Positions 21,777 through 33,159 of a stretch of DNA of 64,000 bases are shown here, one piece after another. The stretch's first letter is position 1; each line of letters starts with the position of its first letter. The notes below the pieces were generated by a model. The model ran no database searches. It was not told where the DNA came from and saw only the letters and a program-made list of their open reading frames with translations. The translations under genes were made by a program, and so were the position numbers. The stretch comes from Owenia fusiformis (taxonomy: Eukaryota; Annelida; Polychaeta; Sabellida; Oweniidae), in the NCBI GenBank assembly GCA_903813345.2, contig CAIIXF020000001.1, positions 33,810,866 to 33,874,865 on the forward strand, written 5' to 3'.

Positions 21777-21971
21777 AAATCATTATTAATATATAATTAA
21801 TATTTTATTTAAATGTAAAGCTATGATGATTTTCAAATATGTTTTAATGTATGTGTTTTAGAAGTAAAAGATAAATTCATAAAAAAAGTTTGGGAGTTGA
21901 GTACATAGAATAGAATATATAGAATGAATGAATAGAATATATCTAGTACCTTCTGTATTCCCCATTTGTTA
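21777..21971. other. AT-rich spacer
   Basis: No gene or named repeat recognised between two HINE pieces; simple AGAATATATAGAATGAATG-type sequence near 21905-21945. Confidence 0.4.
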
Positions 21972-22570
21972 TCCCATCGAATGAAGTTCGGAGGGACATA
22001 GGGAACGGCTCCATCCATTTGTATGTACGTCTGTCCAGGTGATCACTCAAATACCATTTGCCCGATTATGTTTAAATATTCATATCACACATGCGCCCTA
22101 TGGGGGTAGAATGTCTGCTCGAAAGCCGATTATCAAAATGGCCGCTTGTTAAAAAATGGCAGCCATTTTAGTGTCGATTTTACAGAAATTTAGGTACTGT
22201 ATATAAAACTGTAATAGCAATATGTTTAAATGTAAAAAGTTATTTAGGAATTTAATAATCGAGTTATAGTAAAAAACTTTAAATAACACATGTAAAAATG
22301 GTGGCCATCTTGAAAAATAGTAGCTTTTTTAAGATTTTTGCTGTTTTATTTATATTTGGTATGTTAATACTATAAGCTTGGAACAATGTCTAATGACATT
22401 TTTAGGAATTGGCGGCCAATTTTCAAAATGGCCACCATTTTAACAGTGTTAGTTAAAGTTTTTACTATAACTCGAATTGTAGTGGAGCGATTTATTTCAT
22501 ATTTGACATGTAAATACTATAAGCATGGCACACTGTCTAATGACAGTTTGGGTAGTAGAAAAAGTACTCA
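21972..22570 (+). mobile_element. HINE-like element, family A copy 3, 3'-truncated
   Basis: Start TCCCATCGAA after A with the stem-loop TATCCC, CGAAT, GAA, GTTCG, GGGACA. A short, eroded CCGT-type tract and core units with GTGGAGCGATTTATTTCATA follow. The 3' inverted repeat and hairpin are absent. Confidence 0.7.
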
Positions 22571-23110
22571 AAATACATCCTGACAGCAAGAGGATACCTC
22601 TATTAGCATACGTTTGCTATATGTATACCAAATTTCGAAGAATATCATTAAAGTGTAGTGTCTGAATCGCAAAAATAAGGAAAGACTTTAAATATGACCT
22701 AGATTTTGACCTTTTAGTGTCCAAATTTTGAAGCAAAGTAGATCTGAGGTCCGCTCTTATTGTAGGCTTTCATTAAGTTATCTGCATCCAGTCTGAATTT
22801 CATGTTTTTACAACTCATTATTTTTTTCATCCCCATTGACTTAACATTGGATACCAAAATAGCAATTCTTCAGACTGCAAGTAGGATCGAAATTTGGTTT
22901 GCAGATTCAGATTCCTGGGAAAAATCTACACATATTTCATAACTCACACGTTAAATTTGGAGATATTTTCCGTTGACCTTCTTTTTTGGGAAAATATTGC
23001 AGGACGTCTGGAAAAGAAGAAGAAGAATGGCAATGAAGAATTAATAAAAAGTATTTTAATATTCTTCATACTAAAAAGTTATTTAACTATTAATGGATTT
23101 GTATTTGCAG
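22571..23110 (+). other. Intron preceding the PDE4 last exon
   Basis: No other PDE4 exon is recognisable in this stretch or anywhere upstream in the window. The intron must therefore be long, at least from the window start if the upstream exon lies outside. It ends with TTAATGGATTTGTATTTGCAG, a modest pyrimidine tract followed by AG at 23109-23110. Confidence 0.55.
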
Positions 23111-23422
23111 GTTGGCTTCATAGACTTTATAGTACATCCTTTGTGGGAAACTTGGGCAGACCTAGTGCACCCAGATGCCCAGGATATACTAGACACTCTG
23201 GAGGACAATAGAGACTGGTATCAAACTATGATTCCAGTCACACCCTCAGGTTCATTTACTGACTCTAAGAACAACACTCCACTAGATGGAGAAACAACAC
23301 CAAATGAAGAGACTAAATTTCAATTTGATTTGACTACGGATGATGACAATGCATCTAAAGACAGGGGACCCGATGGTTCCATGAAGTCTAGTATTGTGGA
23401 TGAATCTGAACCAAACATCTGA
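23111..23422 (+). CDS. PDE4: PDE4-type cAMP phosphodiesterase, C-terminal (last) exon
   Basis: The 103 codons begin with [20 protein letters not shown] and go on to [18 protein letters not shown], then TGA at 23420-23422. This is the very conserved end of the catalytic domain of cAMP-specific 3',5'-cyclic phosphodiesterase 4, which hydrolyses cAMP to AMP. The invariant W-E-T-W-A-D-L segment and the following helix are intact. After residue 45 the tail is acidic and low-complexity, with [12 protein letters not shown], matching the KFQFELTLEED stretch of vertebrate PDE4. The start is set by the acceptor TTTGCAG^GTTGGC in phase 0; an upstream in-frame ATG at 23093 is intronic. Metal-binding histidines lie in upstream exons not visible here. 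The whole gene is inferred to be functional, but only this exon is seen. Confidence 0.93.
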   Translation, partial: VGFIDFIVHPLWETWADLVHPDAQDILDTLEDNRDWYQTMIPVTPSGSFTDSKNNTPLDGETTPNEETKFQFDLTTDDDNASKDRGPDGSMKSSIVDESEPNI

Positions 23423-23620
23423 ATTGAATGGTTAGTTATCAATTGCACAAGACAACTGGCCATTGAGTTTGTAAAATCATGATGTCTGATTACAATGTGG
23501 TAACTGAAACAGTTTTGAACACGATGTTAAAACCTAAGGTTCAAAATAATTTATATCCAATATAGCCCTTGGCTATTATGTGAAGTTATAAAAGCATGAA
23601 GTCAGTGTCCACATTATATA
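23423..23620 (+). other. PDE4 3' UTR, proximal part
   Basis: AT-rich sequence after the PDE4 stop with no new gene. No AATAAA is seen before the mariner begins at 23621. The first one downstream is at about 25244, inside the mariner, so the transcript end may lie in or beyond the transposon. This is inference. Confidence 0.45.
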
Positions 23621-23928
23621 CGAGGGGTGATCAATAAGTAATGGACGCTTTTTTACACAGATACTTTTTATAGACCAATCCCTTTGATTTTCCTACCATC
23701 ATTCAATTATCTATCAATTCTGAAGATTTGAAGACAAAATATATAATACATATTGATATATCCTTATTTACGAGAAGGAGGTATAGGTACCACGAGACCG
23801 ACATTTACACCACATATTCAGTTTTTAGCCAGTTTGGTAAATTGCAGTTAGATTTGAACGTTTTATATAAAACAAGTGTTGTGTTGTTTAAATTTTTTTG
23901 CTGACTGGTAACACATAAACAGAAAGTA

Positions 23929-24150
23929 TTGGTATGTCAGAGTGTTGTACGGAAGGGGTTGGCAGGTCAATTTGAGAAAGCATTGTGGAAGAAAGAGGTG
24001 GTGAGAGAAGGGAACACCCTACTCCATATGAACAATGTACCTGCCCACAGATCTCAAAATGTTCAGAAAAGAATATCCCTGGACCTCAAAATTGAGCCCT
24101 TGGGCAATGCACCATATTGTCCAGATCTGCTCACATGTGACTTGTTAAGG
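23929..24150 (+). pseudogene. Mariner transposase fragment
   Basis: The reading LLHMNNVPAHRSQNVQKRI, a spacer, then NAPYCPDLLTCDL matches the mariner block HDNAPAHRS ... PYSPDLAPCDFF, which carries the second and third acidic residues of the DD(34)D catalytic triad. The second-triad aspartate is replaced by asparagine (HDN to MNN). N-terminal helix-turn-helix parts are not readable. The frame stops where the 162-bp HINE begins, and a tail with RMRNCVHVALDGTY appears after it near 25325-25365. Dead by substitution and interruption. Confidence 0.8.
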
Positions 24151-25175
24151 TGCTATATTGTAATCAGTTTGCCGGGCGGGCGATTGGGCGGGCGGGCGTC
24201 CCAAATAATCTTGTCTACAGGTTTCCAGCCAAACTGTTTGAGGGATTTGTTTGAAATTCTCAGGGATGTTTCTACCTATAAAAGTTTAGAAGTGATTAGC
24301 TTTTCGGCATTCTGGGTAAATGTTAAGGCGGCCATTTTGGATTTTCCGTCCTAAAATCTTGTCTGTCAAGGCTTGTCTACAGGTTTCCAGCCAAACCGTT
24401 TGAGAAATTCATTTGAAATTCTCAGGGATGTTTCTACCTATGAAAGTTAAGAATTGATTAGTTTTTCGGCATTCTGGGTAAATGTTAAGGCGGCCATTTT
24501 GGATTTTCCGTCCTAAAATCTTGTCTGTCAAGGCTTGTCTACAGGTTTCCAGCCAAACCGTTTGAGGGATTCATTTGAAATTCTCAGGGATGTTTCTACC
24601 TATGAAAGTTTAGAACTGACTAGTTTTTTGGCATTCTGGGTAAATGTTAAGGCGGCCATTTAGGATTTTCCGTCCTAAAATCTTGTCTGTCAAGGCTTGT
24701 CTACAGGTTTCCAGCCAAACCGTTTGAGGGATTCATTTGAAATTCCCAGGGATGTTTCTACCTATGAAAGTTTAGAACTGATTAGTTTTTCAGCATCCTG
24801 GGTAAATGTTAAGGCGGCCATTTTGGATTTTCTGTCCTAAAATCTTGTCTGTCAAGGCTTGTCTACAGGTTTCCAGCCCAACCGTTTGAGAAATTCATTT
24901 GAAATTCTCAGGGATGTTTCTACCTATGAAAGTTTAGAACTGACTAGTTTTTTGGCATTCTGGGTAAATGTTAAGGCGGCCATTTTAGATTTTCCGTCCT
25001 AAAATCTTGTCTGTCAAGGCTTGTCAACAGGTTTCAAGCCAAACCGTTTGAGGGATTCATTTGAAATTCTCAGGGATGTTTCTACCTATGAAAGTTTAGA
25101 ACTGATTAGTTTTTCGACATTCTGGATAAATGTTAAGACGGCCATTTCTGTTCAAGGGTGCGATATTGTTCACCG
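24151..25175 (+). mobile_element. HINE-like element with 162-bp core (family D, copy 2)
   Basis: GCTATATTGTAATCAG and a GGGCGGGC microsatellite (24173-24200) open the element. Units follow at 24211, 24373, 24535, 24696, 24859 and 25021 (spacing 161-163 bp), each with GTCTACAGGTTTCCAGCC. The end has GGTGCGATATTGTTCACCGTG (25157-25177), matching the 3' side of copy 1. It is in opposite orientation to the 1195-1757 copy and is inserted in the mariner transposase. Confidence 0.8.
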
Positions 25176-25740
25176 TGTGTATTTTTTATTTCTATACTAC
25201 TTATTTGTATAGAGAAAGGACCCAGGTTTATTGACATTGATGAAATAAAACAACCCGTGCAACTGCATCTTGCTACCATGTCAGAGAATGGATTCAGCCT
25301 TGTCTCACAATCACAGTTAAGAGGATGAGGAATTGTGTACATGTAGCACTTGATGGAACCTATTTAGAGGGCTCTGTGGAATGAATGTGGCATGAATACC
25401 ACATAGTGATGATAAAATATTCAAAATCAACTATGGCATAACAAAATGGGGTAATTCATGACCATAATGGTTTGTTTTGTTCAGCCTGCATTCAACTGCA
25501 TTGCATGTTAAACAATCTAAAATAGCTTCAGAATATGTGACGTAAATGTCGGTCCAGGGGTACCTGTACCTCCTTCACGGAAATAAGGATATATCAACAT
25601 GTAATATATATATTGTCTTCAAATCTTCAGAGTTGATAGATAATTGAATGATGTATCACTGGTAAGACAATCGAAGGGATTGGTCTATAAAAAGCATCTG
25701 TGTAAAAAAGCGTCCATTACTTATTGATCACCCCTCGTAT

Positions 25741-26705
25741 ATCACACTTTTGAACATGAACATGCCAATGTGTATTAATATTAGATTCATGGACTTAAAG
25801 GTATGGATAGGAATCATTAAGAAAACCCAGAGGAGTCTTATTTTAAACCGACAGTCATCCTTCATCTAACCATCTCAGAAATTGTACCATGTGAAAGCTC
25901 ATTTCTCTCTCTGTGGAGAGTTCCTCTTGATTAGAACAAATTGTTAAGACTGCAAGTTAAAAAATATAATATGGCCAACAAAATGCCATTTAAATATGAC
26001 AGCTTTAACCATATAATGGTAAACATATTCTAAAAGTCTGTCTACTTTACCCGAAAAAACTAGTCAACCATGTTTGGCAATATAAAGAGTTTTTTACAGC
26101 AAGCCCATAGTATTCATACACTGACTGTACTAATTCATCAAAATTCTCCTTCAATGACATAAATGACAGAACTTATATGAAGGCAGTGCAGCAAATTTTT
26201 GATTTTATTTACTTTGTAGAAGGGATTTTATTTAGCATTATCACCATTTTGTGAGACTTGTTCTCAGGGTATTTAACATTTATTTGAGTTATCTTTTTGG
26301 CTAATCCTGTATTATTCAAAATGCAATGATTGCATCTTGCATCTTGTTTATACAGTATAGTGATAGAAGAATATTAGAAGGATAAAGTGTATATAGATGT
26401 ATCAAATATAGAATATTTGTACATGTGTAAGATACATGTAATATATGGTTTCATTATGTATAAACGATATAGTTAACATTTAATTCAGATGTCAATAATT
26501 ATTAAAATAACTTTTTATAGTTGATACCTGTTAATTGTGCATTTATCCATTTAATTACAAATGTGATTGAAATCATTTTAGACAGTTTGTGGGCATGGGC
26601 ATTTAACAAGGTGTCCACTTATCAAGGTAAATTAATCAATGTTGTGTTATATCATGATATGCTGAGCTGAGCATATACATTGTTTATCTGATGAACAACT
26701 TATTA
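25741..26705. other. PDE4 downstream region, no gene recognised
   Basis: AT-rich sequence after the mariner; may be distal 3' UTR or intergenic. No repeat family from this window is recognised and no convincing frame is present. Confidence 0.4.
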
Positions 26706-28000
26706 TCCCATCGAACGAAGTTCGGAGGGATATAGGGAACGCCTCCATCCGTCCGTCCGTACGTCCGTCCATCCGTCTGTCCGTCCGGGCAATAACTCAA
26801 ATACCGCTGGCCTGATTTTGTTGATATTTTGTATACATATACCCAATGGGGGTAGAAGTTCTGCTCGAGAACTGATTTTCAAAATGGCCACTCAAAAAAA
26901 ATGGTGGCCATTTTAGTGCCGATTTTACAGTAATTTAGGTACTGCATATAAAACTGTAATAGCAATATGTTTTAAATGTAAAAAAGTTATATAAAACATT
27001 GATTAAGCTAGAAATGAAAATATAGAAGAAATACATGGCAGCCATCTTGAAAAATGGCTGCCTTTGCACGTCATTTTACGATTTTTGCTGTAACTTGAAA
27101 AGTAGTGGAGCGATTTTGTTCATATTTGGTATGTGAATACTTTAAGCATGGCACAATGTCTAATGACATTTAGGGTAGTAGACGGCCATTTTGAAAAATG
27201 GCCGCCATTTTTATGTGTGTTATTTAACATTTTTTACTGTAAGTCAAAAAGTAGTGGAGCGATTTTGTTCATATTTGGTATGTGAACACTTTAAGCATGG
27301 CACAATGTCTAATGACATTTTGGGTAGTAGGCGGCCATTTTTCAAAATGGCCGCCATTTTTATGTGTGTTATTTTACATTTTTTACTATAAGTCAAAAAG
27401 TATTAGAGCGATTTTGTTCATATTTTATATGTGAATACTATAAGAATGGCACACTTTCTAATGACACTTTGGGTATAAGGCAGCCATTTTGAAAAATGGC
27501 CTCCATTTTTACGTTTTTTACTATAACTTGTAAAGTAGTTGAGCGATTTTGTTCATATTTGATATGTGAATACTTTAAGCATGCCACATTGTCTAATAAA
27601 ACTTTGGGGAGTAGTCGGCCATCTTGAAAAATGGCCATCATTTTTATGTGTGTTATTTTACATTTTTTATTATAACTCAAAAAGTAATAGAGCTATTTTG
27701 TTCATATTTGATATGTGAATACTCATAAGGATTGCATACTGTCTTATGAAATTTGGGTTGTAAGCGGCCATTTTAAAAAATGGCCAGCATTGGTGATTTT
27801 TTAAGAATTTTATCTGTGGCTACTTAAAAGCATATTACTTCTTCTGATGACAACTTGGCTAGTGATCAACCATTTTGAAAATGGTGGCCTTTCTTATGGG
27901 TGTTATTTTATGATATTTGCTATATATATTTCAAATGTAAAAATGCCAGCCATTTCTGTTCGATGGGATTCGCTACGCTTTGGCGTTGCCGTTGTTCTGG
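26706..28000 (+). mobile_element. HINE-like element, family A copy 4, complete
   Basis: Best-kept copy. TCCCATCGAACG after A; stem-loop as in copy 1; (CCGT)n at 26745-26790; core units of about 149 bp (GTAGTGGAGCG or variants at 27102, 27251, 27400, 27535, 27684); inner inverted repeat GTTCGATGGGAT at about 27958-27970; hairpin GCTACGC, TTTG, GCGTTGC; end CTGG at 27997-28000 before T. Units hold CAAAATGGCCGCCATTTT-type palindromes. No coding capacity. Confidence 0.85.
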
Positions 28001-28308
28001 TTATTACTAATTAATAAGAAATAAATCCTTTAAAGTAATTTAAGGAATCTGCAAGTGGACCTTAAATGGATTTATACTGACTGGCCGGATATCCAATCAT
28101 GTACTGGCTTTCACTTTCAGTTATACACGTGTGTCTCGAGTTACATCTTGGGTCTATCTACTACATCCTAGCTAGACAGCATCCTTCATTCAGTTTCATG
28201 TTTCGAAACAGACAACATAAATAAGCATTGGTTTGTTATTAAAAAATTATTGTTTCAACTTTACAAGCTATTGAGCATTGTTATATTGAGAAAATATTAT
28301 ATAACATA
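28001..28308. other. Spacer, no gene recognised
   Basis: Short non-coding stretch between the HINE and the long-TIR element; no repeat recognised. Confidence 0.4.
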
Positions 28309-29059
28309 TAGCGAGATCAATAGTGCAAAAATAGTTCATTCATGGAACGAAGCGTGAAACTTTCCACATATCATCAGAATACCATTCCCTTTGATTTAAG
28401 AGCCAGAGCCATTTTTGTAGTTCATTAGAATGACCGAAAAATTGCAAATACCCCCTCCCATCAAATCCTGGGGGGAGGGGGAGGGAAGAATTATTTTTTT
28501 GTTGATTTTTTTTTTAATATGATCTATATTCATTTTGAGTATGTTATTTTCAGTGTTAAAAAAACAATTTTCAAGATTGCATCAGTATTTCTCATTGATA
28601 TTCATTGTTAAAGCCTGACCAAGGGCGACGCCCACTTTATCAACATGTTAAATATACAAGTTAATGAGTCTTCTATTATGAATAGGAAAATTACCTAATA
28701 TGGCTGAATAAAACTGACAAGATTACTTATGTTAAGATAATAGATGCTGTAAGTAAGTCAATTTCACTGTTAAAGGCTTGTGAAAGGCCACACCCCTTTT
28801 AGATATAAAGATATAATAATATATAATTCACAATTAATGATACATAATTTTTAATGAGAGCACTTTGACTAATTGATACAAGTTACCTCATTAAGTATCT
28901 TAACTGCAGTTCAAATATCCTATTTTGTGCATTTAAGCACTTCAACACTCTATTATCATTATCACTCACTTAGGTGCCATGTCCATTACAATCCCTGTCA
29001 CACAAATACAGGGCAATACATGCATAATATTGGCTTTAAAGCACTTGCATCTTTTTGTT

Positions 29060-31520
29060 GAGCACTATTGTTTGCAGCTACATTTTACTAGCATTTGGCA
29101 TGCATCTGAAGCTTTGGGCAATGTTTTCCATACTGGCACATAAATCATTTTTCCAGCCTTTGTGGTAATGGATTCCCAACTCAGTTTTGAGAGTGAAGCG
29201 AGGACTGACATAGGTATAATTGTCTGGACCGAACTTATGCAACCTATGGTGGGATGTTCTCAATTTGAGCTGTTTTCTTTGTGAACATTTCTTGTCTTGC
29301 AGCATTTACAGTTGTTTCATTGTTGTCTCTGTTGTATAAAATCACAACAAAACGTTCAGTGATTGGCATAACTTTGGCTTACTTATTGGGATCTTCAGCC
29401 AAAGTTTTAAGTGCATTTGTCAACTCGGATAAGTAATCCAATGTTTCTACGCTGTTGTTTTTAATTTACCATGGAATCCGGATATAGTTGCAGCTGCCAT
29501 TTCATGTGAGATATCTCTAATTTTTTACTTTTCCCAAAGCTATCCATTTTTGAACTTTGAGTTCTGATGATATACTGACTGTGAGACAGACAATATCAGT
29601 CTACTGTTCTAATCATCAATGTGTTCTACCCAGACTTTACTGCACGGTGGATGTGCTTATTCATGTGTTGATGGGGAAATGTCTTGAATGGGCATCGGGG
29701 GATATGATAATACATCTTACAATACATTGTTTACATCATCTCTAATACATTCCAATTTGATGGTAACATTTCATCTACCTTTCGGCACTTAATTAGTTGT
29801 TTTAATTGTTCCATTTTGAGATAAAGAGGGTGGGAAGGATTGGTTTTCACGTTTGAAGAACTCCTCAAGATGACTGTCTCTATTCTGACATGCAATGAAC
29901 AGTCTTGAAAAGAGAGCACAATCATTTTTTTCAATGCTGTTTCCTTGGTAACATTCACTTTTGTTTTCTGTTCCTTAAATATTAGAAAATTGTTTCTTTT
30001 TATATAGATAGTGTCTGTTATTTGTTTAGATTTGTCATCCAGTTTTTCTTTAGTGTACAATTTGTACTGATCCTGGCCACTTTGCTCCATTTCCCAAAGA
30101 CGACCCAGGTTCACAAGCAGAATGTTGATTTATGATTATTCTCTACAAGTTTGGATCGATTAACTTAAATAGTGTTACCTTCATTTAGAAATGATGATGT
30201 TGACCTGATGTTAAACTGAAATAAACACCATCTCCACAATTTCACATTTTACTTTGCTCATGTGCTGCCCTGAGAGACCTCATGCTCATGATTGTGCACG
30301 TAATCATGTCCTGCAATTTGATTTTACATCGTATACTGATGGGCGTAATTCAAATAAATTATGTTCATGAGTACGAAAGAATATGATAGTATTATGGGAA
30401 CTACTCACTTCTTCTGGACTGACATTGAGGATACAATATCTTTGTTGTCTAATGAGTACAAGTCATTTGAAGTCTCCAGAAAGGATTTCCCATCTATTCT
30501 ATGGTTTCTGATAATAGTTTCACATTATCTTTGAATCTTTGTTGTATGCTTATACTTTGTTCATGATTAGATAGGTCTTCATCTTGATCATTATTTATAT
30601 TGTTCTCAAATTCATGATCAGTCTGACAAATTCAGGGCCCCCAACCATCCAATAGAGTTGTCTGGTTGTCAAAGAGCCACACTGCTCCACTGTTTGATTT
30701 ATCTAGACTGTTATTCTGCTTGTGAACCTGGTCAGTAGCACTAGCAATGGCTGAAAAGCTCGATCTTGGTAACAGTGAAGTGGCCTTTTGTGAAGGCTTC
30801 GTAGACTTCTGGATGTATTTGTTATAGTTGTAGCATATTCCTAATGTGAACTGGTACTCATCAAGCATATTGACAAGGTCAAAAAATGAAAAACCAGGTG
30901 ATACGCTTGCTAATTGACTCGAGATAAAGAGGGAAATTGCCCTCTCTGATAGCACACACTTAGTTAAGGCACAGTATTTCGATTCAAATAATCGGAAACC
31001 AAAACTTAAAGACTGGTACATTCTGTTGGTCAGCACACCATTCTATCAAACTCTTTATCACTTCATCATCTAGATTCTAGACAGCTGTATATGTAGTATA
31101 GGCTCTCTTGAGAATTTAGAGACTGCAGGCTGTGACTGTGTGGCGGCCCTTCTGGTTCTGGTTCAAACCCATAAAAGAGGTTTAATAGCCTAAATGTTCA
31201 GCATATGAAAAGTGGGTGTCGCCCATGACTAGTCTTTAACAACTATGAAAATCAAAGAGAAACCATCTGGAAATAAAGAGGAAAATTCTCCTGTCCTATA
31301 GCCCTCACATAGTCTAGGCACAGTATTTCAATTTAAATAATCAGAAACCAAAGCCTGAAGACTGGTACATTCTGTTGGTCAGCACACCATTCATAAAACT
31401 GTTTAGGCACTTGGTCAGCACACCATTCATCAAACTGTTTAAGCATGTCATCATCTAGATTCTGGACAGTTGTATCTGTAGCATAGGTTTTCTTCAGGAG
31501 AATATAGAGACTCGACATAC
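29060..31520 (-). pseudogene. Remnant of a large uncharacterised transposon-associated protein
   Basis: Minus-strand pieces occur in an order I recall from large, unnamed repeated proteins of cnidarian and mollusc genomes. First comes a W-C-A-D-Q ... F-R-L-W-F ... E-I-L-C-L-D-Y-V-R-A-I ... N-F-P-L-Y segment (31480-31240, partly duplicated at 31080-30900). Next come LYSLDNKDIVSS near 30440, then GQDQYKLYTKEKLDDKSKQI and IKRNNFLIFK (30080-29980). Then LTNALKTLAEDPNK and ERFVVILYNRDNNE (about 29435-29325), and a W-K-T-L-P-K-A-S-D-A-C stretch at about 29110. Stops and frameshifts interrupt nearly every piece. The family link is memory-based and has no assigned enzyme function. Position between long TIRs suggests it belonged to this element. 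Confidence 0.5.
30900..31520 (-). repeat. Internal tandem duplication of about 350 bp in the long-TIR element
   Basis: AGACTGGTACATTCTGTTGG occurs at about 31010 and 31358, within longer matching blocks. A further 30-bp duplication (GGTCAGCACACCATTCAT) lies at 31377-31430. Confidence 0.7.
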
Positions 31521-32317
31521 ATGTACATAGAATAGTGGATACATGTTATAGATCTGGGACATTTGTTGCTCGCTTTCTTCTTTCTTCTAAGCAGGGGTGT
31601 GATATGTTATGAGCCTTTTAGAAGTCAAATTCTAAGATTAATTATAGCACCTAACATCAAAAGAGTATCTGGTCTTATTCAGAAAGCTGAATTACATTCA
31701 TTTATTCAACCAATGATAGAGATTTAATAACCTAAATGTTCAAGATATGAAAAGTGGGCGTCGCCCATGATTAGTCTTGAACAATGATGAAAATTGATGA
31801 TAAATCATCTTGTTATGTTTGCAAAATTTCTTTACCATGAAAATAGCACACTAAAACTGTGGTATGACCATATTCAAAGAAATTTTTTTATGAAAAAAAT
31901 ATTCCTATATCTCCCCACCCCCACAGGATTTGGTGGGAGGGGGTACTTATTATTTTTTGATCATTCTAGTGGACCACAAAAATGGCTCTGGCTCTTAAAT
32001 CAAAGGGAAAGGTATTCTGATGATATGTGGAAAGTTTCATGCTTCGTTCCATGAACGAACTATTTGCCTGTTTTCTTGCACTATTGATCTCGCTAATAAG
32101 AAAGAACACTATTTATAAAACACTATTTATACAATTTATAACATATTTTTACTTTACGAACTTATAAGTTAATAAATACACAGTTTGTGGATTGAATTCG
32201 ATCATTTACCAAATTCCATAGTGGACGGGACTCGGAAGGAGGATATAAATCTCTTCACCATCTAAAGTGATATCTATTAAACCCTGTGAGTATCTGTTCC
32301 TTTATACATTTTGTAAC

Positions 32318-32905
32318 ATGGATGGATTATCAGCAATGCTAATTGGACATTCCTTTGTTAGGCGCTTTAAGAATTATGATTGCACAACTGAAGACAAACG
32401 CGTTAAATGGAATCTTGGGCTAGAACGCATTCATATTAGATATGACGGTTTGGGCGGTAGAAAAGTAGGGACAATATTGAATGAAACATTGGAAAATAAA
32501 TTAAAAAATCCGCCAAACATAGTCATCTTACAAATTGGAGGAAATGATATCTCAAACGGAAAAAGACCCGAAACAGTTGCCTCCGATATAGAAAATCTAG
32601 TTATGAAATTACACCAAGAATATCACGTCGAATATATTTTAGTATCTGAACTTATACAAAGAAAATCAGCTCCTTTAAAATACAATGAAAATGTCATGCT
32701 ATGCAATCGTATTCTGACAGCATTATTAGAGCACATTCCATTCGCAAAGCTGTGGCACCACAGATGTATTAGGAATAGCCAATTTAACCTCTACATTGAA
32801 GACGGTGTCCATTACAATGATCGCGGAAATTATAAACTCTATCATGGGCTCTACCACCCAAGCTACAAGCAAGCATGCATCTTCGGTGAAAGTCAACTTA
32901 ATTAA
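32318..32905 (+). CDS. SGNH/GDSL hydrolase-like ORF of a DIRS/Ngaro-type element
   Basis: An intact frame of 195 codons from the ATG at 32318 (an earlier in-frame ATG exists at 32267). It carries all SGNH blocks: GHSFVRR (block I, catalytic Ser), GLGGRKVG (block II), QIGGNDIS (block III, Asn) and DGVHYNDRG (block V, Asp-x-x-His). The later start puts block I near residue 10, as in the family. Such hydrolases cleave esters. They are known as accessory ORFs in Ngaro-like tyrosine-recombinase retroelements and some CR1 ORF1s. Downstream lie a hairpin array and Gag/RT frames of the same type of element. The role in the element is unknown. Being the least damaged frame of the cluster, it may be young or under selection. 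Confidence 0.75.
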   Translation: MDGLSAMLIGHSFVRRFKNYDCTTEDKRVKWNLGLERIHIRYDGLGGRKVGTILNETLENKLKNPPNIVILQIGGNDISNGKRPETVASDIENLVMKLHQEYHVEYILVSELIQRKSAPLKYNENVMLCNRILTALLEHIPFAKLWHHRCIRNSQFNLYIEDGVHYNDRGNYKLYHGLYHPSYKQACIFGESQLN

Positions 32906-33159
32906 TATACAAAACATAAGCATTGCTGGTAAGACCCATTATTGTATTTTTCTACTCGTAGCATGATGGGGTAGTGCTATAAAGATTTAATTGAAAAACA
33001 AATTATTGTATTAGAAAGATATCTTTATATATATATATCACGCAAACAGGGTAAAGGTAATGCAGCACTCAATATATATTTCTCGAGCTGCCGAAAGCTG
33101 GGTAACCATTCCTTGTCTTAATACAGTAGCCATTTGAATTATATCATTGTTTGTGCATC

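Larger units (their letters stand above)
23621..25737 (+). mobile_element. Mariner-family element with long TIRs, interrupted
   Basis: CGAGGGGTGATCAATAAGTA at 23621 and its complement ending at 25737 are flanked by TA (in fact TATA on both sides). The inverted match extends about 190 bp inward, to a stretch with ACCGACATTTAC on the left and GTAAATGTCGGT on the right, with small differences. A TA target and this terminal sequence are typical of Tc1/mariner elements. The transposase is a remnant (see 23929-24150) and the centre is replaced by a 162-bp-core HINE. Confidence 0.85.
28309..32095. mobile_element. Long-TIR transposon-like element, 3.8 kb
   Basis: TAGCGAGATCAATAGTGCAA (28309) faces its complement ending at 32095. 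The inverted match, with indels, extends about 330 bp: the GGAACGAAGC region, TTTGATTTAAGAGCCAGAGCC, a C/G-rich patch, and GGGCGACGCCCAC at about 28625 against GTGGGCGTCGCCCA at about 31757. ATA flanks both ends (28306-28308, 32096-32098), a possible 3-bp duplication. The inside carries a decayed gene on the minus strand (29060-31520). Superfamily not assigned. Confidence 0.75.
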
